DNA of 34,094 nt from JAOZMY01 sp964577975. Its GTDB lineage: Bacteria > Desulfobacterota > S145-22. Below the pieces are notes generated by a model that did no database searches, had not been told where the DNA came from, and was given only the letters and a program-made list of their open reading frames with translations. The translations under genes and the position numbers were made by a program. Below are positions 23,338-31,032 of this stretch, piece after piece (positions within the stretch are counted from its first letter, which is position 1; every line of letters starts with the position of its first letter). The DNA is taken from the NCBI GenBank assembly GCA_964577975.1, contig CAZOBB010000141.1, forward strand, positions 1 through 34,094, read 5' to 3'.

Positions 23338-25208
23338 GTTACGAGCAACAAGAGATTATGCTGGGAAACGTGGCTATCGCCCGGGGCCTCGTGGAGGGGG
23401 GGATCGATGTGATGACCGCCTATCCCGGGACACCGAGTTCTGAGATCCTACCGGGAGTTGTCACCTTCCGAGAGAGAGAGCGACTCCCCATCTATATTGA
23501 GTGGTCGGTAAATGAAAAGGTGGCGTTGGACGTCGCTTTAGGGGCGGCATTTGCGGGGAAATGGGCCACGGCTGCCATGAAACAGGTTGGATTCAATGTG
23601 GCGCTGGATGCGGCGATCCACGCGAGGGACATTCCCATCAAAGGGGCGCTGGTTCTCATTTCGGCCGATGATCCTGGTCCCCATTCGTCCCAGACGGAAC
23701 AGGACACCCGACAGATAGCGATGATTGAAGGGTTTGCTGTTTTGGATCCCTCTTCCCCTCAAGAAGCGAAGGAAATGGCTTCCTATGCCTTGACCCTTTC
23801 CCATAAATTTGGAGTGCCCGTCGTATTGAGACCGGTGAATCGTGTCTCCCATGCCAGACAGAACGTTCCGTTGGGGCCGATCGAAAAACGAATCGAGGAG
23901 CCTCCGGTGGATGTCATCAACCTTCCTTTCGAGGAGAGAATGGCCCTGTTGGCGGAGGAAGTGGCGGAGCATCCACCCTTTACGGAGATGAGCGCAGAGA
24001 AGATTTCTCAAAGGAGATTTGCGATTCTTGCTTCGGGAATGGTCTTTCGTGTGGCGTACGATATCCTCGAAAGGCTGGGGCTTGCAAAGGAGATTCCCAT
24101 CTTGAAAATAGGGATGACGAACCCCTTTCCCGAAAAGATGGTGAGAGACTTCATTGCTGGGTATGAGGCGATTCTCGTCCTCGAAGAGCCTGACATGGGC
24201 ATTGAGTGGGTGCTGGATGCTTCCGATGCCCTTTTGGGACGGAGGAGTGGCCATGTCCCTTCGGAAGGGGAACTCAACACGGATCGGGTGTTTCAGCTTC
24301 TCGCTCCTCTTTTGAAGGAGGCGGGATTCATTGAGGAGATTCCGGAGCCGCCAACCGATCTCATGAATATCATCGCAGAGATGCACCTTCCCCCGCGTCC
24401 ACCCAACCTGTGTCCGGGATGTCCTCATCGAGCCTCTTTCTATTCCATACGCCACACCTTTCCCAACGGCGTCTATACGAGCGACATCGGATGCTATACG
24501 CTGGGGGTTACTCTGGGGGCGGTCGATACCGTGTTGGATATGGGGGCGAGTGTCAATATCGGGTCGGGATTTGCCTCGACGTATGACCAGGATGGCGCGG
24601 ACATTCCCGTTCTTGCCACGATAGGGGATTCGACCTTTTACCATTCCGGTATCCATTCACTCATGGATGCGGTCCTCCAAGATCGCCGTTTTATCCTCGT
24701 TCTCCTCGATAACAGCATCACGGCCATGACGGGTATGCAGCCGACACCGGAGTTTGGAAAAAGCCTGACCGGGGAAGGAACTGCCGTGACGATTCCGGAA
24801 CTCCTGGAGGCTTGTGGCGTCGAGTGGGTCAAGGAGGTGGATCCCTATAGAATTCCGGAAATGGAGGCGCTTTTACGGGAGGCCCAGGCGTATGTGAAGA
24901 GCCCGGAAGGGGGGATTGCCGTTTTATGGGTGAAGCGTCCGTGTATTATCTACGCCAAGTCACAGGGAAAATTGGAAACCCTCTTTCCGCGTTTCCGGGT
25001 GACGGAGCATTGTGTCGGATGTAAGGTTTGTCTCAATACCTTTGGGTGTCCCGCCCTCGTGTGGAACGAACGGAAACAACAAGTCGAGATCAACCCCGCT
25101 ATTTGTATCGGGTGTGGAACCTGTACGTATGTCTGCCCGCAGAACACGGCCGGTTCGGGGCTTTTCGCCATACACGAAGACTATTTGTTGAACGAAGTCA
25201 TATTGTAA
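23334..25208 (+). CDS. iorA: Indolepyruvate ferredoxin oxidoreductase alpha subunit
   Basis: 624 residues, the full IorA length. TAYPGTPSSEI (about 29-39) is the substrate loop; LCPGCPHRASFYSIRH (about 360) and GDSTFYHSGIHSLMDAV followed by LLDNSITAMTG form the TPP/Mg site. The C-terminus carries two [4Fe-4S] sets, CVGCKVCLNTFGC and CIGCGTCTYVCP. The enzyme oxidatively decarboxylates aryl pyruvates from Trp, Phe and Tyr transamination to aryl-acetyl-CoA, reducing ferredoxin. Its IorB partner is encoded four genes upstream, which is unusual because iorA and iorB are normally adjacent. The ATG overlaps the preceding stop, and the gene converges on the etf cluster with a 14-bp gap. Confidence 0.95.
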   Translation: MSYEQQEIMLGNVAIARGLVEGGIDVMTAYPGTPSSEILPGVVTFRERERLPIYIEWSVNEKVALDVALGAAFAGKWATAAMKQVGFNVALDAAIHARDIPIKGALVLISADDPGPHSSQTEQDTRQIAMIEGFAVLDPSSPQEAKEMASYALTLSHKFGVPVVLRPVNRVSHARQNVPLGPIEKRIEEPPVDVINLPFEERMALLAEEVAEHPPFTEMSAEKISQRRFAILASGMVFRVAYDILERLGLAKEIPILKIGMTNPFPEKMVRDFIAGYEAILVLEEPDMGIEWVLDASDALLGRRSGHVPSEGELNTDRVFQLLAPLLKEAGFIEEIPEPPTDLMNIIAEMHLPPRPPNLCPGCPHRASFYSIRHTFPNGVYTSDIGCYTLGVTLGAVDTVLDMGASVNIGSGFASTYDQDGADIPVLATIGDSTFYHSGIHSLMDAVLQDRRFILVLLDNSITAMTGMQPTPEFGKSLTGEGTAVTIPELLEACGVEWVKEVDPYRIPEMEALLREAQAYVKSPEGGIAVLWVKRPCIIYAKSQGKLETLFPRFRVTEHCVGCKVCLNTFGCPALVWNERKQQVEINPAICIGCGTCTYVCPQNTAGSGLFAIHEDYLLNEVIL

Positions 25209-25222
25209 CGGCGCGTTGGTTC

Positions 25223-27250
25223 CTAGGGAGTGCCAGAGGGACCTTCTTCCTCCGACGAGGAGAGACGCCGTTCGAGCCAAGTGGCGATGTCGTATACCTG
25301 AATTTTGTCGGTGAGCCCCTTTTCCTTTGCCCCATCCGTCAACATGGTCAGACAATGAGGACACCCTGTGAGGAGAACATCGCAGTTTGTGCGTGTGGCT
25401 TCTTCGATTCTCAGATGACTGATGCGCTGCCCTACCTGTTCTTCCATCCAGATATGACCTCCTCCACCTCCACAGCAGAGGCTTCGGTCTCTATGATGGG
25501 CCATTTCGGCCAGCGTGCCACCACCCGATTGGATGATATTCCGGGGCGCGTCGTAGATGTTGTTGTAGCGACCGAGATAGCATGGATCGTGGAAGGTAAC
25601 GGACTGTGAAGCAACGGTGGAGACCTTTGGGAGCTTAGAGACAATGCGGCTGATGATCTCCGTGTAATGGAAGACCTCGTATTGTCCTCCGAAATCGGGG
25701 TATTCGTTTTTGAACACGTGATAGCCGTGGGGACAGAGCGTGATGATGCGTCGCACCCCCAGTTCTTTGAAGTATTCGATATTCTGTTCCGCTTCCAGTT
25801 GGAACACGTATTCGTTCCCTAATCGTCTGGCCGGCTCGCCACAACATATCTCGTCTTTTCCGAGAATACCAAAGGGAATTTCAGCCGCTTTCAAGAGTTT
25901 GACCATTGCCTCGGCTGTCTTGATGTTCTTCTCATCGACGGAGCAGGCGCATCCCACCCATAGGAGGTAACCTTTCTCCGCCATGTCTTTGGAGAAGAGG
26001 GGGACATCGATGCCTTTGGCCCATTCGTCCCGTTGGGATTTAGGCACTCCCCAGGGATTTTTGTGGCGTTCGAGATTTCGGAACGTGGTTCGCAGCTCAG
26101 AGGGGAATTTCGTTTGAACCAGAACGAGGTGACGGCGGAATTCAATATGCTTCGGGACGTGTTCAATAAAGAGGGGGCAGGCCTCTTCGCACGCGCGACA
26201 CGTCGTACAGGCCCACAGTGTTTCCTCGTCGATGATCTCCCCGATGAGGGAGGGTGCCTCGTCCCTGGAAAGCCCTTCCTTCATGCCACTCCGCAGATCT
26301 TGAATGAATTTCTTGGGAGAAAGGGGTTTCCCCGAGAGATAGGCGGGGCAGAGATCTTGGCATCGTCCGCAACGAACGCAGACGTCGAGGTCGAAGAGTT
26401 GTTTCCACGTGAATTCGCTGTATCTTTCCACGCCAAACGTTTCGGCCTCTTCGATGTCGATGGGAACGAGCCTTCCGGTAGGAGGATCTGGACGCAGAAA
26501 GGTATTGGCGGGACCCGTTATGATATGAAGGAGTTTAGTGAAGGGAATGAGAGAAAGGAAGGTGAAAGCGGCAAGGAGATGAAGCCACCAAAAGAGGCGA
26601 TGGAGATGCAGAGAGGTTTGGGGAGTAAGATCGACATTGTTGAAAAGATGGGCGAGAAAGAGACCCACGGGAGACCATCGGCTCCACGCGGGATGGAGGG
26701 GAAGCTCATGGGCGTGTATCCGGAATCCTTCCACCAAAAAACCCGTCAAGAGGATAAACAGCAAGAGATAGAGGACGAGGAAATCATCTTTTTGGTGATC
26801 GAGCCGGTCGGGTTTGAGAACGAGTCGGCGAAAGAGGGCCATAAAGGTTCCCACAATGGCTAGCATCCCGAACAGATCGAGGATTAGGGAATAGTAAAGG
26901 TAGAAGTGGCCTTTGAGGTATTCCCACTGGAAAAGGGGGAGGGTTACGTCTTCTTGCAGAGCGATCAGGGCGGTTCCGATGAAGAGGACCAGGAAGCCGA
27001 AGAAGATGAGCCCGTGCATCACCCCTGGGAAGGGCTCTTTGAAGAGACGTTTTTGGAGAAGGCCATTTTGAAGAAGGGAAAGAAGGCGTGTTCCGATATG
27101 AGCCGTTCGGTTTTCCTTTTCACCTTCTTTCCAAAGTTGGAGTCGCCTGTAGAGCCCGCGCACGATGAAGGCGAGGGGGATGAGCGAGAGGAGATAGACG
27201 GCGACACGAACCTGACCCACGTTCCAGAAAAATTCACGCGTTGCTTCCAA
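25223..27250 (-). CDS. Membrane-bound ETF:quinone oxidoreductase (EMO/FadF-like, CCG family)
   Basis: 675 residues. About six membrane helices in the first 240 residues carry a nitrate-reductase-gamma-like haem b domain with several histidines. They are followed by two ferredoxin-type sets, CVRCGRCQDLCP and CTTCRACEEACP. The C-terminal half has two CCG domains: GCACS...EICCGEP and HDPCYLGR...CCGGGGG...GCPHC, which bind noncubane clusters in heterodisulphide reductase D-type proteins. Directly after etfB-etfA, this composition is that of ETF:menaquinone oxidoreductases used in acyl-CoA and benzoyl-CoA oxidation. It would take electrons from ETF in the cytosol and reduce quinone in the membrane. 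TTG 27250 is supported by AAGGAGG five bases upstream. Confidence 0.88.
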   Translation of the reverse strand: MEATREFFWNVGQVRVAVYLLSLIPLAFIVRGLYRRLQLWKEGEKENRTAHIGTRLLSLLQNGLLQKRLFKEPFPGVMHGLIFFGFLVLFIGTALIALQEDVTLPLFQWEYLKGHFYLYYSLILDLFGMLAIVGTFMALFRRLVLKPDRLDHQKDDFLVLYLLLFILLTGFLVEGFRIHAHELPLHPAWSRWSPVGLFLAHLFNNVDLTPQTSLHLHRLFWWLHLLAAFTFLSLIPFTKLLHIITGPANTFLRPDPPTGRLVPIDIEEAETFGVERYSEFTWKQLFDLDVCVRCGRCQDLCPAYLSGKPLSPKKFIQDLRSGMKEGLSRDEAPSLIGEIIDEETLWACTTCRACEEACPLFIEHVPKHIEFRRHLVLVQTKFPSELRTTFRNLERHKNPWGVPKSQRDEWAKGIDVPLFSKDMAEKGYLLWVGCACSVDEKNIKTAEAMVKLLKAAEIPFGILGKDEICCGEPARRLGNEYVFQLEAEQNIEYFKELGVRRIITLCPHGYHVFKNEYPDFGGQYEVFHYTEIISRIVSKLPKVSTVASQSVTFHDPCYLGRYNNIYDAPRNIIQSGGGTLAEMAHHRDRSLCCGGGGGHIWMEEQVGQRISHLRIEEATRTNCDVLLTGCPHCLTMLTDGAKEKGLTDKIQVYDIATWLERRLSSSEEEGPSGTP

Positions 27251-27260
27251 TGCAGCCTCC

Positions 27261-28238
27261 TTACAGCGAATCTATTTCATTGATAAGCTGGGGGACTATC
27301 TCAAATACGTTTCCCACGATACCATAGTCGGCGCGGCGGAAGATGGGGGCCTCCGGGTCTTCATTGATGGCGATGACCGTTTTTGCCCCTTGAATGCCGG
27401 CGAGATGGTGAATGGAGCCCGAGATGCCGCAGGCGATGTAAACCTCGGGGGAGATGAGGCTTCCCGTTTGTCCAATCTGAAACCGGTGTTCACACCATCC
27501 GGCGTCGACCGCCGCCTTGGTGGCGCCGACCGCCCCATGGAGTCTCCGTGCTAACTCCCATAGGAGCTTGAAACCGCCGGCGCCTTGCATGCCCCGGCCT
27601 CCTGCCACGACGACCAACGCCTCTCCGAGGGAGATTGGAACATTCTTGACGGAGGAGACGCGACGGGTGAGAAACTCCACGGGAGAAAGGGAGATGTCGA
27701 GGAGGGAAACACTGGTCTCTTTTCTTTTTCTTTCCATTGAGGGGGTAAAGACGTGGGGGCGGGTCATGATGACGGCCATTCGATCGAGAGGAAAGGCCCC
27801 TTCCAAGATGGCACGTCCTTCATAGACCCCTTGGTAATACGTAAGCAGTCCGTTTTCGGGTTGATAGGAGAGTTTGAGGCAACCCGCGGCGTAATGGGCG
27901 TTGAAGTGGGCGGCCAGTCGGGGGAAACAGTCTGTTCCCCGGAGAATACTCGAAACGAGGAGGATATCGGGCCGATACTTTTCAGCCATCTTGATGAAGA
28001 TCTGTTGATAGGTTTCGTAGTGGTATTCGCTCAGAAGGGGGTGTTCAAAGATGTAAACATTGTCGCAAAGCCCGATAAGTTGGGAGCTTAGGGTGGCCAC
28101 CGATGTTCCGAGTAAGAGGGTGTTGACTACCCCGTCGATTTGACGGGCCAACGCCTCTGCCATATTCAGGAGTTCAAACGTCACCGGTTTGATTTCCGTG
28201 ACTTGATGGTGAGCGACGACCCAAATGTTTTTTTTCAT
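27261..28238 (-). CDS. etfA: Electron-transfer flavoprotein alpha subunit
   Basis: 325 residues. The C-terminal FAD-binding domain is unmistakable: VVVAGGRGMQ, GATKAAVDAGW, QIGQTG..ISPEVYIACGISGSIHH, and INEDPEAPIFRRADYGIVGN. The N-terminal half is the Rossmann-like ETF domain. With EtfB it forms the heterodimer that carries electrons from acyl-CoA dehydrogenases to the membrane. No acyl-CoA dehydrogenase lies in the window. ATG 28238 overlaps the etfB stop (ATGA) and the membrane reductase follows after 10 bp. Confidence 0.95.
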   Translation of the reverse strand: MKKNIWVVAHHQVTEIKPVTFELLNMAEALARQIDGVVNTLLLGTSVATLSSQLIGLCDNVYIFEHPLLSEYHYETYQQIFIKMAEKYRPDILLVSSILRGTDCFPRLAAHFNAHYAAGCLKLSYQPENGLLTYYQGVYEGRAILEGAFPLDRMAVIMTRPHVFTPSMERKRKETSVSLLDISLSPVEFLTRRVSSVKNVPISLGEALVVVAGGRGMQGAGGFKLLWELARRLHGAVGATKAAVDAGWCEHRFQIGQTGSLISPEVYIACGISGSIHHLAGIQGAKTVIAINEDPEAPIFRRADYGIVGNVFEIVPQLINEIDSL

Positions 28239-29059
28239 AGCTCTTCTCCGCTTCCTTTGTCTATCATGCTTTCGATATCGGGGGTTCTCGCTTTATATTT
28301 TTTGAGAATTTTTGAAACCTCTTTGACATCGACCCACGAGACCTTTCGGTTCGCGTTCATGGTTTCTGCCAGTGAGAAACGCATGGAAGAAGGACGGGGA
28401 TACCGGGTTTTGTCTTCCTCCTTCCAGAAATCGGCAAGAGAAAGGGGGGTAATCTCCTTTTCCTTGGCGGCAAGCCTGTCCGCCATGGAGGGATACCGAG
28501 GGGTGAAAAGACCTCGTTTGACAGTGAAAACGGCTGGAAACGGGCATTCGAGGATGTTGATTCCCTTCGGGACTTCTTGATGAGCTTCGCACTTGTTGAT
28601 TCCCTTGAAGACCTTGATGAAGGTGACCCCCGTTATGTGGGGAAGATCTAGAAATTCTGCCACCGCGGGCCCCACGAAATGAAGGCGATCGTCTACTGCC
28701 CGGTATCCGAACAGAATGAGGTCGAAACCGATTTGCCGGATTGCGTCTGCCAAGATATGGGCGGTCCGGAATGGATATCCGAAAGAATACGAGGTGTCTA
28801 GGATATGGAAGGCGCGGTCTGCCCCCAGACTCAACCCATATTCGAGGGTTTCCCGCGCGGAAGGGGGTCCGAGGGTGAGGAGGAGGACCTCCGTTTCGGG
28901 ATAGACGGCTTTGAGCCGAAGAGCCCCTTCCAGCGCTACCTCATCGCCTGGATTGATGAACATGGGCATCTTTTCGACTTCGATGCCGGGATATTCCGGC
29001 GTGAAGTAGAATTCGGATTCCACATCGGGAACCTGTTTGACGCAAACGATGATTTTCAT
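28235..29059 (-). CDS. etfB: Electron-transfer flavoprotein beta subunit
   Basis: 274 residues. MKIIVCVKQVPD is the standard EtfB start; NPGDEVALEGALRLK and LTLGPPSARETLEYGLSLGADRA follow, then the nucleotide-binding region around LFGYRAVDD and GPAVAEFLDLP. I cannot decide by eye whether it belongs to the electron-bifurcating class. GGAGG lies five bases before the ATG. It is the first gene of a three-gene operon ending in the quinone reductase, with a divergent promoter region shared with the CMD-like gene. Confidence 0.94.
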   Translation of the reverse strand: MKIIVCVKQVPDVESEFYFTPEYPGIEVEKMPMFINPGDEVALEGALRLKAVYPETEVLLLTLGPPSARETLEYGLSLGADRAFHILDTSYSFGYPFRTAHILADAIRQIGFDLILFGYRAVDDRLHFVGPAVAEFLDLPHITGVTFIKVFKGINKCEAHQEVPKGINILECPFPAVFTVKRGLFTPRYPSMADRLAAKEKEITPLSLADFWKEEDKTRYPRPSSMRFSLAETMNANRKVSWVDVKEVSKILKKYKARTPDIESMIDKGSGEEL

Positions 29060-29081
29060 CCGATCCTCCAGATTTTGACTT

Positions 29082-29110
29082 TGGATAAAAATATTTTTCA
29101 GATATTACAA
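29082..29110 (-). promoter_or_regulatory. Putative promoter of etfB-etfA-EMO
   Basis: Minus strand: TTGTAA (29105-29110), 17-bp spacer, TATCCA (29082-29087), about 23 bp before the etfB ATG. Confidence 0.42.
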
Positions 29111-29123
29111 AAGGAGGAATTGA

Positions 29124-29180
29124 ATGTCCAGCCTTCTTTGCCGGATTTTGTCGATTCTTGTGATTTGGGTTCGCATTTAG
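29124..29180 (+). other. Candidate 18-codon ORF with a strong ribosome binding site
   Basis: AAGGAGG at 29111-29117 is followed after six bases by ATG and an 18-residue hydrophobic peptide (leucine, isoleucine and valine rich, one Cys, one Trp) ending at TAG 29180. It lies in the etfB/CMD divergent gap. No longer ORF uses this ribosome site at proper spacing: an in-frame TTG for the CMD gene at 29120 is only two bases from it. Confidence 0.3.
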
Positions 29181-29186
29181 TATCCT
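29158..29186 (+). promoter_or_regulatory. Putative promoter of the CMD-like gene
   Basis: TTGTGA (29158-29163), 17-bp spacer, TATCCT (29181-29186), giving a leader of about 29 nt before the ATG at 29222. Confidence 0.45.
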
Positions 29187-29221
29187 TCCTGCAAGAAAGG
29201 AAAAGCGAGGAGGTTGAAGCG

Positions 29222-29752
29222 ATGGCGTTTATCAGGTTACCTGAATTTGAGGAAATGGAGGAGAAGGTCCGTCAGTCGCTGGAGGCCCTCAAGGAAAAGA
29301 CGGGAGAGGTCGGAGAGATTTCGAGGATGTTGGCGTTGCGGCCGGACATATTTCACGCCACGACGGTGATCTTCAGGACCCTTATGGTGAACAAGACCGA
29401 GTTGGACAAGTATGTGAAAGAAACGATTGCTATCCTTATTTCCAAAGAGAATGGCTGTAAGGTATGTGTGGGGGAACACGAACGAATCGCGCGGATGTTG
29501 GGTATGTCGGAAGAGCATATCAACGCGGTGATTGAGGGGCTGGAAAAGATGCGGGTCCCCGAGAAAGAGAGGATCTTGTATCAATTTTGCCTCCGTTGCG
29601 CGAGTAAGGAAAACTATAAAATCTTGCAGGAAGACGTGGACAAGGTGCGGCAGGCGGGATACACCGATGCGCAGATTCTCGAAGCGGTGGCGATCGTGGG
29701 ATATTTCAACTATATCAACACCATTTCCAACAGTTTGGGTGCTGGGAGATAA
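29222..29752 (+). CDS. Carboxymuconolactone decarboxylase/AhpD-like protein
   Basis: 176 residues, all-helical. The AhpD-type active site GCKVCVGEHERIAR is intact: Cys79, Cys82 and His86 form the CXXC...H relay used by alkylhydroperoxidase-like proteins. ALRPDIFHATTVIFRTLM and a KETIAILIS helix precede it, as in peroxidase-related CMD proteins. A thiol-dependent peroxidase or disulphide-exchange role is likely; the substrate is unknown. ATG 29222 is preceded by GAGGAGG at eight bases. The frame stays open upstream to at least 28805, but that part overlaps etfB and has no better start. Confidence 0.85.
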   Translation: MAFIRLPEFEEMEEKVRQSLEALKEKTGEVGEISRMLALRPDIFHATTVIFRTLMVNKTELDKYVKETIAILISKENGCKVCVGEHERIARMLGMSEEHINAVIEGLEKMRVPEKERILYQFCLRCASKENYKILQEDVDKVRQAGYTDAQILEAVAIVGYFNYINTISNSLGAGR

Positions 29753-30001
29753 AAAATGAGAATGGGAGGAGGTTTTTTCGACTTCTTGTAAGGATTCGAA
29801 GCTTGCCGTGGTGTTTGGAATTTTTTATTCCTCTTTTCCTGGCAAGGGTGATGGCACCTGCGATTGGAATGAGAGGAATCATAACCCCATCTACATATAA
29901 TTTCTCCCAAAGTGTGTTGTTAAAGCCGGAGGTTTGTAAAGTATCCCATTGGTGAATTCATAGGAATTATAATATGTTTATGGCTCTTTTTAATAATTTA
30001 C
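29753..30001. other. Intergenic stretch, no gene supported
   Basis: The 364-bp gap between the CMD-like gene and the outer-membrane protein gene holds one good plus-strand promoter at its right part. I see no strong terminator: the GGAAT/ATTCC hairpin near 29818 is short and its loop is the T-run. A perfect TATAAT on the minus strand near 29966 and a 55-codon minus frame (29715-29882) are noted but not called as a gene. Confidence 0.4.
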
Positions 30002-30030
30002 TTGAGATTGGGGTCATATTTTGCTATAGA
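30002..30030 (+). promoter_or_regulatory. Putative promoter of the outer-membrane barrel gene
   Basis: TTGAGA (30002-30007), 17-bp spacer, TATAGA (30025-30030). Expected start is near 30037, about 80 nt before the GTG start. Confidence 0.66.
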
Positions 30031-30116
30031 GGGCAGACAGCGAGGGATAGTTTTTGGCGGAGAGATTGAATTAAATGGCTGAATGTGGAAATTTTGTAGA
30101 GAGAAGGAGAGATAGC

Positions 30117-30791
30117 GTGAAAAAGAGATGGATTGGATTGTGTGTAGTGGTGGTATTGGGTTTGGTGATCATGCCTCTTTCAGGATGGGCGGAGGGCAAT
30201 GTCGCTGCGGGTTTGAAGGCCGGAACGCTTGGAATCGGCCCGGAGATCGGTTTTGCCTTTTCGAAGTATGTGGGGGCGAGGATTGGTTTTAATTATCTTC
30301 CTTTTAGCTATAGCGGAGAGAAAGGAGACGTGGAATACGATCTTGATTTGAATTTGCAGAATGTCTTTGCCATCTTGGATGTGCATCCTTTCAAGAATGC
30401 CTTGCGCCTCAGTGGGGGGCTCTTTTACAACGGCAACAGTTTGGATGCGAAGGGTAAACCCTCTTCGGGGACCTTTACCATTGGGGATCATAAATACCCT
30501 GCTGCCCTCGTGGGTAACCTGAAAGGAGATATAGATTTTAACGACTTCGCCCCCTATTGCGGCTTGGGTATCGATACCACCTTTGGAAAAGAGAGGGATT
30601 TCGGGCTATCGCTGGAACTCGGTGTTCTGTATCAGGGCTCTCCGAATGTTTCCTTGACGTCGGATGGTCCTTTATCGAACGATCGGATCTTCCTGAACGA
30701 TTTGGCGAAAGAAGAGGCGAAGTTGAAGGACGACCTGGAAAACTTTAAATTTTACCCCGTCATCTCGGTGGGAATTACCTACCGATTTTGA
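30117..30791 (+). CDS. Outer-membrane beta-barrel protein
   Basis: 224 residues. A typical signal peptide (KKR, hydrophobic core of about 15, cleavage after GWA near residue 25) precedes alternating amphipathic strands rich in Gly, Tyr and Phe. It ends in a C-terminal aromatic strand VISVGITYRF, the signature recognised by the BAM machinery. This looks like a small OmpW/OmpA-barrel-type protein of eight or so strands; no peptidoglycan-binding domain is present. GTG 30117 is chosen over ATG 30075 because AAGGAG lies seven bases upstream and the signal peptide starts there. The last 13 bp overlap the 3' end of xseB on the other strand. Confidence 0.83.
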   Translation: MKKRWIGLCVVVVLGLVIMPLSGWAEGNVAAGLKAGTLGIGPEIGFAFSKYVGARIGFNYLPFSYSGEKGDVEYDLDLNLQNVFAILDVHPFKNALRLSGGLFYNGNSLDAKGKPSSGTFTIGDHKYPAALVGNLKGDIDFNDFAPYCGLGIDTTFGKERDFGLSLELGVLYQGSPNVSLTSDGPLSNDRIFLNDLAKEEAKLKDDLENFKFYPVISVGITYRF

Positions 30792-31024
30792 GAGTGAGTG
30801 GGATCGGAAGGCTCGAAAGGGGCCGTTTTGACGTTTTCCTCGTCCTTTAGGATGATCTCGATTTTCCGTTCGGCTTCATCCAGCTTCTTGTTGCAGTAGT
30901 TTACGAGCTTGATGCCTTCCTCGAACTTTTTCAAGGCTTCTTCGAGGGGCAAATCACCGTCTTCCAATTCCTTGATGAGCTTTTCGAGGGCCTGGATCGA
31001 TGCTTCAAAGCTTTTCACTTTCAT
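30779..31024 (-). CDS. xseB: Exodeoxyribonuclease VII small subunit
   Basis: 81 residues, standard length. SFEASIQALEKLIKELEDG and LPLEEALKKFEEGIKLVNYC are the conserved helical pair of XseB. With XseA it forms ExoVII, which digests single-stranded DNA from both ends. ATG 31024 has GAGG six bases upstream and starts eight bases after the peptidase stop. An M23 peptidase gene separates it from xseA, an arrangement that keeps both subunits in one transcript. Confidence 0.93.
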   Translation of the reverse strand: MKVKSFEASIQALEKLIKELEDGDLPLEEALKKFEEGIKLVNYCNKKLDEAERKIEIILKDEENVKTAPFEPSDPTHSQNR

Positions 31025-31032
31025 GCTCAACC

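Noticed and set aside
23538..24656. Long minus-strand frame (372 codons) opposite iorA
   Set aside because: It lies wholly within the conserved iorA sequence, and its translation is His/Arg-rich with no motif.
26033..26863. Plus-strand frame of 276 codons opposite the ETF:quinone reductase gene
   Set aside because: Shadow of the transmembrane and ferredoxin region of the real gene.
29715..29882. 55-codon minus-strand frame in the gap after the CMD-like gene, with a minus-strand TATAAT nearby
   Set aside because: No ribosome site, it overlaps the end of the CMD-like gene, and nothing in it can be tied to a family.
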